This document shows, piece by piece, positions 8,202 through 17,230 of a stretch of DNA of 51,194 nt; the stretch's first letter is position 1, and each line of letters begins with the position of its first letter. The position numbers and the translations under genes were made by a program. Origin of the DNA: Lachnospiraceae bacterium Zagget2 (GTDB taxonomy: Bacteria; Bacillota; Clostridia; Lachnospirales; Lachnospiraceae); assembly GCA_001941045.1 (NCBI GenBank), contig MSHD01000042.1, positions 18,736-69,929 of the forward strand, read 5' to 3'. Below the pieces are notes generated by a model. It had not been told where the DNA came from and made no database searches. It saw only the letters and a program-made list of their open reading frames with translations.

Positions 8202-10340
8202 ATGAACAATGGAATTGACACACGCTACACACAGGACAGGGAGCTTTCCTGGCTGCGCTTCAACGAGAGAGTTTTGGCGGAGGCCAAGGACGAAAGCGTG
8301 CCCCTGATGGAGCGGCTGAAGTTTGCCGCGATCTTTGCCAGCAATCTGGATGAATTTTTCATGGTGCGGGTGGGATCGCTCCACGATATGAGTCTGGTGA
8401 AGGAACCGCATATCGACAGCAGGACGGGTAAAACGCCGCAGGAGCAGTTGGAAGATATTTTCCGGGCGGTCGTCCCGCTTTACAAACAGCGCGACCGGAT
8501 ACTGGAGGAGCTGGAGACGAGGTGCCGCGCCTGCAATATCTGCCGCCTGCGCTATGAGGAATTGGACAGCAGAGCGAAAAAGCAGGCCGCGGCATGGTTT
8601 GAGAATGAACTGCGCCCGATCCTTTCGCCGCAGATCGTTGATCTGCACCATCCTTTCCCACACCTGCCCAACAAGGGCCTGAGCATTATCCTGAACCTGC
8701 AGGCGGACGGAAAAGAGCTGCTCGGCATTCTGCAGATCCCCTCCTCGCTTCCGCTGTTCCTCCGGCTGGAGGAGCGCGGCGTCCACTATGTTCTGACCGA
8801 GGATATCCTGCTTGAATTTACCGATCAGATTTTTGGGCAGTTCGTAATCACGGATCAGGCGGTGATCTGTGTCACCCGCAACGCCGACATCAGCCCGGAG
8901 GACGAGGCCTACGAAGTGGATATGGATTATCGCCAGCACATGCGCAAGATTATGAAGAAACGCACCCGCCTGGCGCCGGTGCGGCTGGAAGTACAGGGAG
9001 GAAAGGACGGGAAGCTGGCGGAGATTCTCTGCTCCAGCCTTTCGCTGGATAGCGAACAGGTATTCCATATGAAATACCCGATTCATCTGAGCTATCTTTT
9101 CATGCTGGGGGATATGCTGCCCAAAGAAAGCGCCGCCGCGCTCTGCGACCCGCCCTACACGCCGGTCTATTCACCGTCCTTAAACCGGAACGAAAAAATC
9201 ATTCCGCAGATTGAACGGAAGGACGTGCTGCTCTTTTATCCTTATGAATCGATGGATCCCTTCCTGCGGATGATCTCGGAGGCGGCTTCTGATCCCGACG
9301 TCCTCTCCATTAAGATCACGATCTACCGCCTGGCTGCCCGCGCCAGGCTGGCGGAATATCTCTGCGCCGCGGCGGAGAACGGGAAGCAGGTAACCGTCCT
9401 GATGGAGCTGCGCGCCCGTTTTGACGAGCAGAATAATATCCTGTGGGCGGAACGGCTGGAGGAGGCCGGCTGCACGTTGCTCTATGGATTTGAAGGAATC
9501 AAAGTTCACTCCAAGGTCTGCCTGATTATCCGCAGGGAACGGGGCAGGGTGCGCTATATCACACAGATCGGAACCGGAAATTATAATGAAAAGACGGCAA
9601 AGCAGTATACGGATCTCTGCCTGATGACGGCGAACCAGGAGATCGGGGAGGACGCGGCCCTGCTGTTCCAGAATATGGCGACCGCGAATCTGAAGGGGGA
9701 ATATGCGCATCTGCTGGTATCGCCCTTCGCCCTCAAGGAAAAGGTCATCGCCAGCATCGACGGCGAGATCGCAAAGGGTTCCAAAGGATATATTTTCCTG
9801 AAATTAAATTCTCTGACTGACCGGAAGCTGATCGACAAGCTCTCGGAGGCCTCCCGCGCCGGGGTGGAGGTCATCATGAATATCCGCGGGATCTGTTGCC
9901 TGCTTCCCGGAATCGAGGGACTGACGGAGCATATCCGCGTATTTTCGATCGTAGGGCGCTATCTGGAGCACAGCCGCATCTACTGCTTCGGACGGGGAGA
10001 GAGCGCGAAGCTCTACATTTCCTCCGCCGATTTCATGACAAGGAATACGGAGCGCCGGGTGGAGGTGGCCTGCCCGGTGCTGGACAGGGAGGCCAGGACA
10101 AGACTACTTCATATCATAGACGGGTTGCAGCAGGACAATGTGAAAGCGAGAATCATGAGGCCGGACGGGACCTGGCACCGGATCAAGGACATGGAGACTT
10201 CCGTCAGCTGTCAGGAAGTATTCCAGCAGGAAATGCTGCGGGCGGAAGTGGAGCCGAAAGACAATAACAGAGGCAAGGCTTCAGGGAAAGGCTTGCTCGA
10301 CCGTCTATTCCGGAGATTCAGGAGGAATGTCCATGGATGA
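8202..10340 (+). CDS. ppk1: Polyphosphate kinase 1
   Basis: The enzyme makes polyphosphate from ATP reversibly. I chose the ATG at 8202 because GAGGAG lies just upstream; an ATG at 8178 would add eight residues and lacks a site. The 712 residues carry the usual four domains, beginning with RELSWLRFNERVL and the N-terminal LDEFFMVRVG stretch. The phosphorylated histidine is seen at His436 in KVHSKVCLI, and the second conserved histidine at His590 in EHSRIYCFG. YRLA and GTGNYNEKTA motifs are present. The C-terminal tail is basic. It forms an operon with phoH under the putative Pho-box promoter and would store phosphate as polyphosphate. The fit to the family is complete. Confidence 0.96.
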   Translation: MNNGIDTRYTQDRELSWLRFNERVLAEAKDESVPLMERLKFAAIFASNLDEFFMVRVGSLHDMSLVKEPHIDSRTGKTPQEQLEDIFRAVVPLYKQRDRILEELETRCRACNICRLRYEELDSRAKKQAAAWFENELRPILSPQIVDLHHPFPHLPNKGLSIILNLQADGKELLGILQIPSSLPLFLRLEERGVHYVLTEDILLEFTDQIFGQFVITDQAVICVTRNADISPEDEAYEVDMDYRQHMRKIMKKRTRLAPVRLEVQGGKDGKLAEILCSSLSLDSEQVFHMKYPIHLSYLFMLGDMLPKESAAALCDPPYTPVYSPSLNRNEKIIPQIERKDVLLFYPYESMDPFLRMISEAASDPDVLSIKITIYRLAARARLAEYLCAAAENGKQVTVLMELRARFDEQNNILWAERLEEAGCTLLYGFEGIKVHSKVCLIIRRERGRVRYITQIGTGNYNEKTAKQYTDLCLMTANQEIGEDAALLFQNMATANLKGEYAHLLVSPFALKEKVIASIDGEIAKGSKGYIFLKLNSLTDRKLIDKLSEASRAGVEVIMNIRGICCLLPGIEGLTEHIRVFSIVGRYLEHSRIYCFGRGESAKLYISSADFMTRNTERRVEVACPVLDREARTRLLHIIDGLQQDNVKARIMRPDGTWHRIKDMETSVSCQEVFQQEMLRAEVEPKDNNRGKASGKGLLDRLFRRFRRNVHG

Positions 10341-10431
10341 CCCGAACCCGATCGACAGATCGTTTCTGGATGAGAGAACCAACGGCCTGAGCTACGCATT
10401 TGAGCATATGGATGGTAGCACACCGTATTAG
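10333..10431 (+). pseudogene. Duplicated 3' fragment of phoH (32-codon reading frame)
   Basis: Bases about 10339-10411 repeat phoH bases about 7997-8069 with only a handful of mismatches, including an unbroken run through the codons for FLDERTNGLSYA. The copy keeps the phoH reading frame, starts with an ATG 12 bases after GGAGG, overlaps the last codons of ppk1, and stops at 10429-10431. It matches the region after Walker B in PhoH and cannot form a domain on its own. I read it as a relic of a duplication or recombination between the ends of phoH and ppk1. Whether the 32-residue peptide is made is unknown. Confidence 0.75.
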
Positions 10432-10461
10432 CAGACTACTATGGGTGCAGAGAATTTTGAC

Positions 10462-10499
10462 AACTTGAAGTCACTTGTTGTGACTTCAAGTTTATTTTC
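10462..10499 (+). terminator. Rho-independent terminator after phoH-ppk1
   Basis: A perfect 13-bp stem, AACTTGAAGTCAC with GTGACTTCAAGTT, encloses a 5-base loop (TTGTT) and is followed by TATTTT. It lies about 30 bp after the phoH fragment and closes the phoH-ppk1 transcript. Confidence 0.85.
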
Positions 10500-10573
10500 A
10501 GAACCATTTGGCATAGAGTGATCGAAAGAGATTGCTTTCTATTGCTTTTACAAGTTTTTCATTTAATCATCCG

Positions 10574-10673
10574 TTTTTACTTTATTTTTACTTTCACAGC
10601 AATATCCCGAAGCTAAACTTCATCTAATTTTTACCTTTAGCCTCAATCGGATTTTACCTGGCTCTGCTAGAAT
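10574..10673 (+). promoter_or_regulatory. Putative promoter with TTTTAC repeats before the ugp-like operon
   Basis: TTTTTAC occurs at 10574 and again exactly 11 bp on at 10585. It recurs at 10628, and ATTTTAC follows at 10651. The core of the last unit lies 23 bp from that of the 10628 unit. A -10-like TAGAAT follows at 10668-10673 inside CTGCTAGAAT, resembling CTGCTATAAT of the phoH promoter. The repeat block resembles the phoH and nagD upstream sites but is less regular. This 270-bp gap otherwise holds only the ppk1 terminator. Control by PhoP is inference. Confidence 0.45.
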
Positions 10674-10704
10674 AATACCTCGTAAGAAAGAGAGGAGACA
10701 GGTC

Positions 10705-11613
10705 ATGAGTACTGCATTGACAGAAGGAAAAAGCAGGAAAAAATCCGCGTGGAAAAACGCGCTGACGGTGCTGCTGTTTGTGCTGCCCGCGCTGATACCG
10801 CTGATCATTTTCTGGATTTACCCGATTCTGCGCTCGGTGTGGCTGAGCTTTACGAACTGGGATTTTATGACACCAGATTATGATGTGGTGGGGTTGAAAA
10901 ATTACATATCGCTTCTGAAGGACAGCCGTTTTTACAACGCGCTGTGGAATACCGTCGTCTTCACGGCGGGAACGCTGGTTCCGACGATCGCGGGCGGTCT
11001 GGGTCTGGCGCTGCTGCTCCGGAAAAATTTCCGCGGCAGCGGTATTTTCAAGTTTGTGCTGTTTTCGCCGTGGATCACGCCGACGGTCGCGATTTCCATC
11101 GTCTGGACATGGATATTCAAGGCGGACGGCGGTATCGCAAATATCGTGCTCGGTTTCTTCGGGCTTCCGGCGCTCAAGTGGATTAACAGCTCCAGTACAG
11201 CCATGCTGTCGGTCATCATCGTGACGGTGTGGAAGAGCCTGGGCTACGCGATGATCTTCTATCTGTCCGCTCTGGAAAAGGTACCGGCGGAGCTCTACGA
11301 GGCGAGCTCGCTGGACGGCGCAAAGCCGCTGCGGCAGTTTCTGGACATGACGCTGCCGAGTATCTCGCCGACGACCTTCTTCCTGATGATTATCACGATG
11401 GTGAATTCACTGCAGGCCTATGACCAGATCCAGATTCTGACGCAGGGAGGCCCCAGCGGAAGTACGAGAACACTGCTCTATATGTATTATCAGCTTGGCT
11501 TCCAGGAATTCAAGATGGGAGAGGCGACCGCGATCGCGGTCATCATGATCATCATCACGGTGCTGCTGTCGCTGATTCAGTTCACTGCATCGAAAAAATG
11601 GGTGCATTACTAG
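10705..11613 (+). CDS. ugpA: ABC importer permease, UgpA/MalF-like
   Basis: This is an inner-membrane permease of a carbohydrate uptake (CUT1) ABC transporter. The ATG at 10705 follows AGAGGAGACAGGTC. The 302-residue protein has six predicted membrane helices. The EAA loop that contacts the ATPase is seen around residue 195-215 (YEASSLDGAKPLRQF). The nearest named family members transport sn-glycerol-3-phosphate (UgpA) or sugars; the two cannot be told apart by eye. It starts an operon with a second permease, a binding protein, a PHP enzyme, a HAD enzyme and the ATPase. The phosphatase genes favour a phosphorylated substrate, which is inference. Confidence 0.85.
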   Translation: MSTALTEGKSRKKSAWKNALTVLLFVLPALIPLIIFWIYPILRSVWLSFTNWDFMTPDYDVVGLKNYISLLKDSRFYNALWNTVVFTAGTLVPTIAGGLGLALLLRKNFRGSGIFKFVLFSPWITPTVAISIVWTWIFKADGGIANIVLGFFGLPALKWINSSSTAMLSVIIVTVWKSLGYAMIFYLSALEKVPAELYEASSLDGAKPLRQFLDMTLPSISPTTFFLMIITMVNSLQAYDQIQILTQGGPSGSTRTLLYMYYQLGFQEFKMGEATAIAVIMIIITVLLSLIQFTASKKWVHY

Positions 11614-11626
11614 GAGGAATTTCAGG

Positions 11627-12466
11627 ATGAAAAAGATAACGCAAAAAATCGGAACCGTGCTGAAGTTCGCAGTGCTGCTTCTGGTGAGCGCCTTCACGGC
11701 CTTTCCCTTTCTGTGGATGGTCCTGAGCGCGCTGAAGACGAAGGCTGAGGTTATGGACGTGAGCTCCCTGCTTCCGTCGAGTCCGCAGTGGTCGAATTTC
11801 ATTTCCGTAATCTTTGACTCTCCGCTGCCGGGCTATATCTGGGACAGCCTGCTTGTATCCGTCATCATCGTGGCACTGCAGGTTGCCACGGGCGCGATGA
11901 TCGCCTACGCGATGGTGTTTCTGGAGTTTAAGGGCAGAAATCTGCTGTTCATCGTCGTCATGGGAACCTACATGCTCCCTGTGGCCGCGACCTACATACC
12001 TGCTTATATCATTCTTTCGCAGTGGAATCTCCTGAACACACTGACCGGTGTGGTGATTTCCAGTACCGTCAGCATTTTCGGCATTTTCCTGCTGCGGCAG
12101 GCTTTCATGCAGGTGCCGAAGGGACTGGTGGAGGCGGCCAGGATGGACGGCGGTGGACATTTCCGCATCCTGTGGGAGGTCGTCTGCCCGATGACGAAAT
12201 CGTCGTTTATTACTTTTGGATTGATGAGCTTTATTTCAGCATACAACAACTACATGTGGCCCTCCCTGATCACCAATGACTCCAGCAAATATCTGGTGTC
12301 GCAGGGACTTCGCAGCTTCTTCATCGAAGGAGGGGCTTACGGCACGGAATGGGCGCTGGTTATGGCGGGTAGTTCGCTGATCGTCATCCCGCTGTTGATC
12401 CTGTTCGCCTTCACGCAGAAATGGTTCATCAATGGAATCGGTGGAGACACCGGAATGAAAGGCTGA
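11627..12466 (+). CDS. ugpE: ABC importer permease, UgpE/MalG-like
   Basis: This is the second permease of the CUT1 importer. The ATG at 11627 follows AGGAGGAATTTCAGG, 13 bp after the upstream stop. The 279 residues include six predicted helices and the EAA loop at about 170-195 (VEAARMDGGGHFRILWEVV). The C-terminus ends in the FINGIGG stretch common in this family (QKWFINGIGGDTGMKG). It would pair with UgpA to form the channel and bind two copies of the ATPase encoded at 16111. Confidence 0.86.
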   Translation: MKKITQKIGTVLKFAVLLLVSAFTAFPFLWMVLSALKTKAEVMDVSSLLPSSPQWSNFISVIFDSPLPGYIWDSLLVSVIIVALQVATGAMIAYAMVFLEFKGRNLLFIVVMGTYMLPVAATYIPAYIILSQWNLLNTLTGVVISSTVSIFGIFLLRQAFMQVPKGLVEAARMDGGGHFRILWEVVCPMTKSSFITFGLMSFISAYNNYMWPSLITNDSSKYLVSQGLRSFFIEGGAYGTEWALVMAGSSLIVIPLLILFAFTQKWFINGIGGDTGMKG

Positions 12467-12493
12467 AAAGCCTGAAAGAGGAGGAAAAAGAAG

Positions 12494-13834
12494 ATGAAAA
12501 AAAGACTGATTACAATGCTTTTACTCTCCGCGCTGACACTGAGCGCGCTGACCGGCTGCGGCTCCGGCTCGTCGACCGCGTCTGCGGCTTCCGGAAGCAG
12601 TTCGTCTGATGGCAGCGATGCCGTGACGTCAGACGGCGCGGTGGAGGTGGAATTCTGGTACGCGGGCGGCAAGACGGCGGTGAACGTCGTGCAGGAGATC
12701 GTGGATGAGTTCAACGCCTCGCAGGATACCTACTATGTCACGACCGTGACGCAGGCCGACTACACGGAAACCTATGAGAAGCTGCAGGCGGCGATCGCGG
12801 GAAGCGTCGCGCCGGATCTGGTGCTGCTGGGAACGAGCACGGCCCGGGTGCTCTCGGACAAGAGTGTGCTGACTGATCTGACGGCCTACACGGAGGCAGA
12901 TGAAGATTACGACCGCTCGGATTATATTGACTCTTTCTTCCAGGGCGAGGATGACAACGGAAAGCTTTTCGCAATTCCGGCCTATGGAACGACGCAGGTG
13001 CTCTACTACAATATTGAAGCCTTTGAAACGGCAGGTATTGACCCTGAGAGCATCGAGACCTGGCAGGATCTGGCGGAGGCCGCGCGGAAAATCAAGGATG
13101 CAGGCTATGATTACGGCTGGGAGCCGATGTACGGCTATCAGAACCTGATCGACATCGCGATGAGCAACGGCGCAAGCGTGCTCAGCGAGGATGGCACGCA
13201 GGTCCTGATCAATTCCGAGGAGTGGGTGGAAGCCTGGGAGGCAGTCCGCGGCTGGATTCACGATGAGGAAATCATGACGGTGCACTCCGGCGGGCAGGGC
13301 TGGGAGTACTGGTACACGACGATGGACGACGCGCTGAACGGCGTGGCGGGCGGTTACACCGGTTCCTCGGGTGATCAGGCGGATCTGGATTTCAGCATTG
13401 TGGGTGCGATCGAGCAGCCTGCTTTCGATGAGGATTCCGAGTCCGCACCGCTGGCGGAGGCGCTGGTGCTCAGTGTGCTGGAGAGCTCCGGAGATGCGGA
13501 AAAACAGGGCGCATACGAGTTTATCAGGTATTTTACCTCCACGGCCAGCCAGACGAAATGGACGATGGCGACGGGCTATGTGCCGGTGAGAACCGATATG
13601 GACGAGGACGAGGATTACCAGGCCTATGTTGCGGAGAATCCGCAGGCGGCAGTGCCGGTTTCGCAGGCGACGCACGGTTCGATCTATCCCTATGACCCGA
13701 CGGGCGGCGAGATCGTTGACGCGCTGTCCATCGCGGCGGACAAGGTAGAGCTGGAGGGCATCTCCGCGCAGGAGGCGCTCGACGAAGCGCAGGCGACGGC
13801 GCAGGCCGCGCTCGATGAGGCACTGGGACAGTGA
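12494..13834 (+). CDS. ugpB: ABC importer solute-binding lipoprotein, UgpB-like
   Basis: This is the extracellular substrate-binding protein of the importer. A lipoprotein signal is clear: a KKR start, a hydrophobic core, and the lipobox LTGC at about residues 19-22. A low-complexity Ser/Gly linker follows, then a family 1 extracellular solute-binding fold (VEFWYAGG, VVQEIVDEFNAS, APDLVLLGTS). The length of 446 is normal. GAGGAGG lies just upstream of the ATG. The gene sits after the two permeases and overlaps the PHP enzyme gene by one base. The substrate is not defined; glycerol-3-phosphate, glycerophosphodiesters or another phosphorylated polyol would fit the neighbours. Confidence 0.86.
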   Translation: MKKRLITMLLLSALTLSALTGCGSGSSTASAASGSSSSDGSDAVTSDGAVEVEFWYAGGKTAVNVVQEIVDEFNASQDTYYVTTVTQADYTETYEKLQAAIAGSVAPDLVLLGTSTARVLSDKSVLTDLTAYTEADEDYDRSDYIDSFFQGEDDNGKLFAIPAYGTTQVLYYNIEAFETAGIDPESIETWQDLAEAARKIKDAGYDYGWEPMYGYQNLIDIAMSNGASVLSEDGTQVLINSEEWVEAWEAVRGWIHDEEIMTVHSGGQGWEYWYTTMDDALNGVAGGYTGSSGDQADLDFSIVGAIEQPAFDEDSESAPLAEALVLSVLESSGDAEKQGAYEFIRYFTSTASQTKWTMATGYVPVRTDMDEDEDYQAYVAENPQAAVPVSQATHGSIYPYDPTGGEIVDALSIAADKVELEGISAQEALDEAQATAQAALDEALGQ

Positions 13835-15321
13835 TGAACGAAGTAGAACTCACGTTCATGATCAGCTACAAAGCGGCTACCCGGCAGGAAGGAACCTTTG
13901 AGGTTCCTTCTGGCTGTGGCCGTCTGTGCCTGAAGCATGATCTTCCAGAAAAGTATACGCTCCTTACGTTCCTACTGGTAAAAGATCCGCAGAGACGCGT
14001 TCGCTTTTTGAAACAGCTGGGCTACAGCGAGTCGACAATTCTGATTGGACAGGAGAGCGTGGGCACGACGATTGGCGGCGTGCCGGGAGAGATTCCCGCA
14101 GGGCGCTGGAGCGTCAGCGTTTTTCTCTTCGCAGAGTATCTGAAATTTCTGGAAGGCATGCCAGACATCCTTTTTCATGTGAGCGTGTCGGATCGCTGGG
14201 AGTCGATCAATGAGGTGATCGGTGGCCGGATCTGGGCAGAGCCGGGTCTTGTCTACAGCCGCTATGATTTCTCTGAGATATACAGAAAAGGCGCGGCCTG
14301 GTACAAGGGCGACCTGCACACGCACACCCGGCTTTCGGACGGGAAGGAGACGCCGCAGGCTGCCAGCGGAAAGGCAAACCTGATGGATCTCGACTACTAT
14401 GTGCCGACAGAGCACAATACGCTGCACAGCGGCTGGCCTCTGTGTCGGACGATGATCGTGCCCGGCGTGGAGATCACGACGATGCTGGGGCACGCGAATC
14501 TCTTCGGCATCGACCGGATGCCGGGGACGCTGGAGCGTTTTCTCACTGATAAAGAGGAGGAGCTTCTGAGAGCGGACTGGAGAGAGCTTCTGAAAGAGTG
14601 CGCGGAGCGAAGCTGGCTTTTCAGCGTCAATCATCCCTTCCTCCATATCTGGAAATGGCTCCTTGCGGAGCTGCCGCTCGCGGCGGTGGACTGTCTGGAG
14701 ATTGTCAATGACCCGACTTATGAGGCGGACGCGCAGGCAGACGCACGCACAGCGAATGAGAAGGCGATTCTGCTTTCCGATCTGCTCTGGGAGGACGGCT
14801 GGCGCATCTGCGCGATAGGCGGCAGCGACTCGCACAACCGGATTGACGAGCGCTACGGTGACGCGGCGGAGCCGTCCATCGCGGGTGACCCGGCGACCTG
14901 GCTCTATATGGAGAACTTAAGTCCCGCAAACCTTCTGGACGCGCTGCGCTGCTGCCGCGCATACGTGACGCGGCACTGCGGGATCGAGAGCAGTGTGCAT
15001 TTTGGAGAGCAGCTTCCGGAGGGGACACGAAACTTCCCATACCGGATTGTGCTGAAAGGACCGCAGGAGCAGCCGGATATCTTTTTTCTTCACAACGGTC
15101 GCTTTCAAAGCTGCCCCGTGATCCGTACCGAAGACGGGAGCTGGCTGACGGAAGGCGAGGCGGAGCTTTCGGAGGAAGGCTATCACTGGCTTCGCTTTGG
15201 CGCGCGGGAGCAGAGTGGCGCGTTCCTTTTCTACGGGAATCCGGTCACGAGAGGGAGAAAGGAGCATCGTTTTTCAACATTTGGCGAGATTGCGGAGGAG
15301 CTGGAGCGGCAATGGAAATAA
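13834..15321 (+). CDS. PHP-domain metallohydrolase (CehA/McbA-like phosphoesterase)
   Basis: This is a predicted metal-dependent phosphoesterase of the PHP superfamily. The metal-binding motifs are visible: DLHTHT at residues 160-165, PTEHN about 30 residues later, VNHPFLH near 268, and GGSDSH at about 329-334. An N-terminal region of about 150 residues has no motif I recognise. The ATG at 13834 overlaps the stop of the binding-protein gene; a GTG at 13831 is also possible. It is inside a Ugp-like importer operon, where E. coli has the unrelated diesterase UgpQ. A role in opening imported phosphodiesters is inferred. There is no signal peptide, so it acts inside the cell. Confidence 0.82.
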   Translation: MNEVELTFMISYKAATRQEGTFEVPSGCGRLCLKHDLPEKYTLLTFLLVKDPQRRVRFLKQLGYSESTILIGQESVGTTIGGVPGEIPAGRWSVSVFLFAEYLKFLEGMPDILFHVSVSDRWESINEVIGGRIWAEPGLVYSRYDFSEIYRKGAAWYKGDLHTHTRLSDGKETPQAASGKANLMDLDYYVPTEHNTLHSGWPLCRTMIVPGVEITTMLGHANLFGIDRMPGTLERFLTDKEEELLRADWRELLKECAERSWLFSVNHPFLHIWKWLLAELPLAAVDCLEIVNDPTYEADAQADARTANEKAILLSDLLWEDGWRICAIGGSDSHNRIDERYGDAAEPSIAGDPATWLYMENLSPANLLDALRCCRAYVTRHCGIESSVHFGEQLPEGTRNFPYRIVLKGPQEQPDIFFLHNGRFQSCPVIRTEDGSWLTEGEAELSEEGYHWLRFGAREQSGAFLFYGNPVTRGRKEHRFSTFGEIAEELERQWK

Positions 15322-16142
15322 AGGGAATTTTATTTGACAAGGATGGGACGCTGATCGATTTTCATAAGGTCTGGGTTCCTGCGGCGAGACGTGTGGCGGA
15401 GAGTCTCTGTGGGAAGTACGGGGTTCCGGACAAGCAAGAGGAAATCCTTCTTAAGATGGGAGTGGCAGGAGAACGGGTCGACCCGGAGGGTGCATTGGCC
15501 TGCAAATCTTATACGGAAATCGCAGAGGATCTGGCAGCGGTCCTTTTCCAGGAGGAGAATATCCCGGTGGAATGTCATGATGATAGAATGCCATCGCAGA
15601 AAATGGAGTTCTGCGCATCAGAAGAGAGAGTCCGTGAGCTGTCCAATGACCTGGAACGGCTGTTTTACGCGGAAGTAGGGGAGAAACTGACTCATTATCC
15701 CACGTTCACGAATGTAAAGCAGATGCTGCGAACTCTGAAGGCGATGGGTCTTAAGGTGGGTATCGCCACTTCGGACGGATGGAAATCGACACGAAGCTGT
15801 CTTGCGTCCTTAAGGGTGCTTGGCGAGTTTTCCTTCTTCGGCGTGACCGGCGTGAACCTTCCGGAAAAGCCGGACGGGCGGCTGATTGAAATGGCTGCCA
15901 GGCAGTGGAATCTTTCCCCGGAGGAGATCGCGGTCGTCGGCGACACGCCGAATGATATGCGCTTTGCTGAAAATGGACACGCGCTTGCGATCGCGGTGTG
16001 CAGCGGCGTGGGGACGGAAAGTTCTCTTACACCGCTGGCCGATTATCTGATTGATTCCGTGGCGGATCTGCCCGCGTTCGTACATAGCGTAAACAATGAG
16101 GAGAGGAAAAATGTCGAATATCGTATTAAAGCATGTGTATAA
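15312..16142 (+). CDS. HAD family phosphatase
   Basis: This is a cytoplasmic hydrolase of the phosphoglycolate phosphatase-like HAD group. Motif I is LFDKDGTLID (residues about 6-15), motif II ATSDG near 158, and motif IV VVGDTPNDM near 217. The 276-residue length is somewhat more than usual because the cap (about 20-140) is long. The ATG overlaps the PHP gene by ten bases, and the 3' end overlaps the ATPase gene by 32 bases, so the operon is very compact. Together with the PHP enzyme it could strip phosphate from the imported compound: the diesterase first, this monoesterase second. That order is inference. Confidence 0.82.
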   Translation: MEIKGILFDKDGTLIDFHKVWVPAARRVAESLCGKYGVPDKQEEILLKMGVAGERVDPEGALACKSYTEIAEDLAAVLFQEENIPVECHDDRMPSQKMEFCASEERVRELSNDLERLFYAEVGEKLTHYPTFTNVKQMLRTLKAMGLKVGIATSDGWKSTRSCLASLRVLGEFSFFGVTGVNLPEKPDGRLIEMAARQWNLSPEEIAVVGDTPNDMRFAENGHALAIAVCSGVGTESSLTPLADYLIDSVADLPAFVHSVNNEERKNVEYRIKACV

Positions 16143-17220
16143 AAGGTATGAGAATGGTTTTGAGGCTGTGAAGGATTTTGATCTGGAGATTGAGGATAAT
16201 GAGTTCATCATCTTTGTCGGCCCGTCCGGCTGCGGGAAATCCACGACGCTGCGGATGATCGCAGGGCTGGAGGAGATCACCGAGGGCGAGCTGCTGATCG
16301 ACGGCGTCCGTATGAACGAAGTGGAGGCGAGTGACCGCGATATCGCGATGGTGTTCCAGAATTACGCGCTCTATCCGCATATGAGTGTCCGCAAAAATAT
16401 CGGCTACAGCCTGAAAATCCATCACGAGAAGAAAGAGGAGATTGAGCGCAAGGTGAATGAGGCGGCGGAGATTCTGGGGCTCACAGAGGTGCTGGACCGC
16501 AAGCCCTCCCAGCTCTCGGGCGGGCAGAAGCAGCGCGTCGCGATGGGCCGCGCGATCGTCCGCAAGCCGAAGGTCTTCCTGATGGACGAACCGCTGTCCA
16601 ATCTGGACGCGAAGCTCCGCGGGCAGATGCGCGTGGAGATTGCCCGGCTTTACCATCAGCTTAACACAACCTTTATTTATGTTACCCACGACCAGACGGA
16701 GGCTATGACGCTCGGCACAAGGATCGTCGTCATGAAGGACGGCGTCGTGCAGCAGGTGGATACGCCGGAGCGGCTGTTCCGCTATCCGGAGAACCAGTTC
16801 GTGGCCGGTTTCATCGGTACGCCGCCGATGAATTTCCTGAGTGGAAATGTGGTCTTTGAGGATGGGGCGCTTGGTATCAGGCTCGGGGAGAAAAAGGCCG
16901 CGCTGACTGTGGAGAAGGTGCGGAACATGCAGAATAAGGATGTCGTCGGAAAGGACGTTGACGTCGGCGTCAGACCGGAGCATGTGCGCCTCTGTGCGCC
17001 GGATGCGGAAGAAGCCTGCGGGACGGGTACGGTGGACGTCTACGAAATGCTTGGCTCAGAGGCGATCATCTACCTCAATCAGGATGGAACGAATGAAAAG
17101 TTGATCGTGAAGACAGGTACGGAGCAGAGCTTCCGCCCCGGAGACCGCGTTGGTTACGCCTTCAGCCTGGAGAATATTCATGTTTTCGATAAAGTTACCG
17201 GGGAGACCATCACGAACTGA
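16111..17220 (+). CDS. ugpC: ABC importer ATPase, UgpC/MsmX-like
   Basis: This is the ATP-binding subunit of the importer. I chose the ATG at 16111 (GAGGAGAGGAAAA upstream), not the in-frame ATG at 16096, which adds five residues. Walker A is GPSGCGKST (about 38-46), the signature is LSGGQKQR, Walker B is [13 protein letters not shown], and the switch His is in VTHDQTEAM. Residues about 240-369 form the TOBE-type regulatory domain of CUT1 ATPases. The length of 369 is typical. MsmX-like ATPases often serve several importers, so it may also energise others. It closes the ugp-like operon. Confidence 0.93.
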   Translation: MSNIVLKHVYKRYENGFEAVKDFDLEIEDNEFIIFVGPSGCGKSTTLRMIAGLEEITEGELLIDGVRMNEVEASDRDIAMVFQNYALYPHMSVRKNIGYSLKIHHEKKEEIERKVNEAAEILGLTEVLDRKPSQLSGGQKQRVAMGRAIVRKPKVFLMDEPLSNLDAKLRGQMRVEIARLYHQLNTTFIYVTHDQTEAMTLGTRIVVMKDGVVQQVDTPERLFRYPENQFVAGFIGTPPMNFLSGNVVFEDGALGIRLGEKKAALTVEKVRNMQNKDVVGKDVDVGVRPEHVRLCAPDAEEACGTGTVDVYEMLGSEAIIYLNQDGTNEKLIVKTGTEQSFRPGDRVGYAFSLENIHVFDKVTGETITN

Positions 17221-17230
17221 GGAAATCTAT

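Noticed and set aside
8145-9086. A 313-residue minus-strand open frame under ppk1
   Set aside because: It lies opposite an unmistakable polyphosphate kinase, has no ribosome site and shows no domain. It reflects the GC-rich codon use of ppk1.
12629-13675. A 348-residue minus-strand open frame under the binding-protein gene
   Set aside because: It has Arg/His-rich composition, no start signal, and opposes a complete lipoprotein gene.
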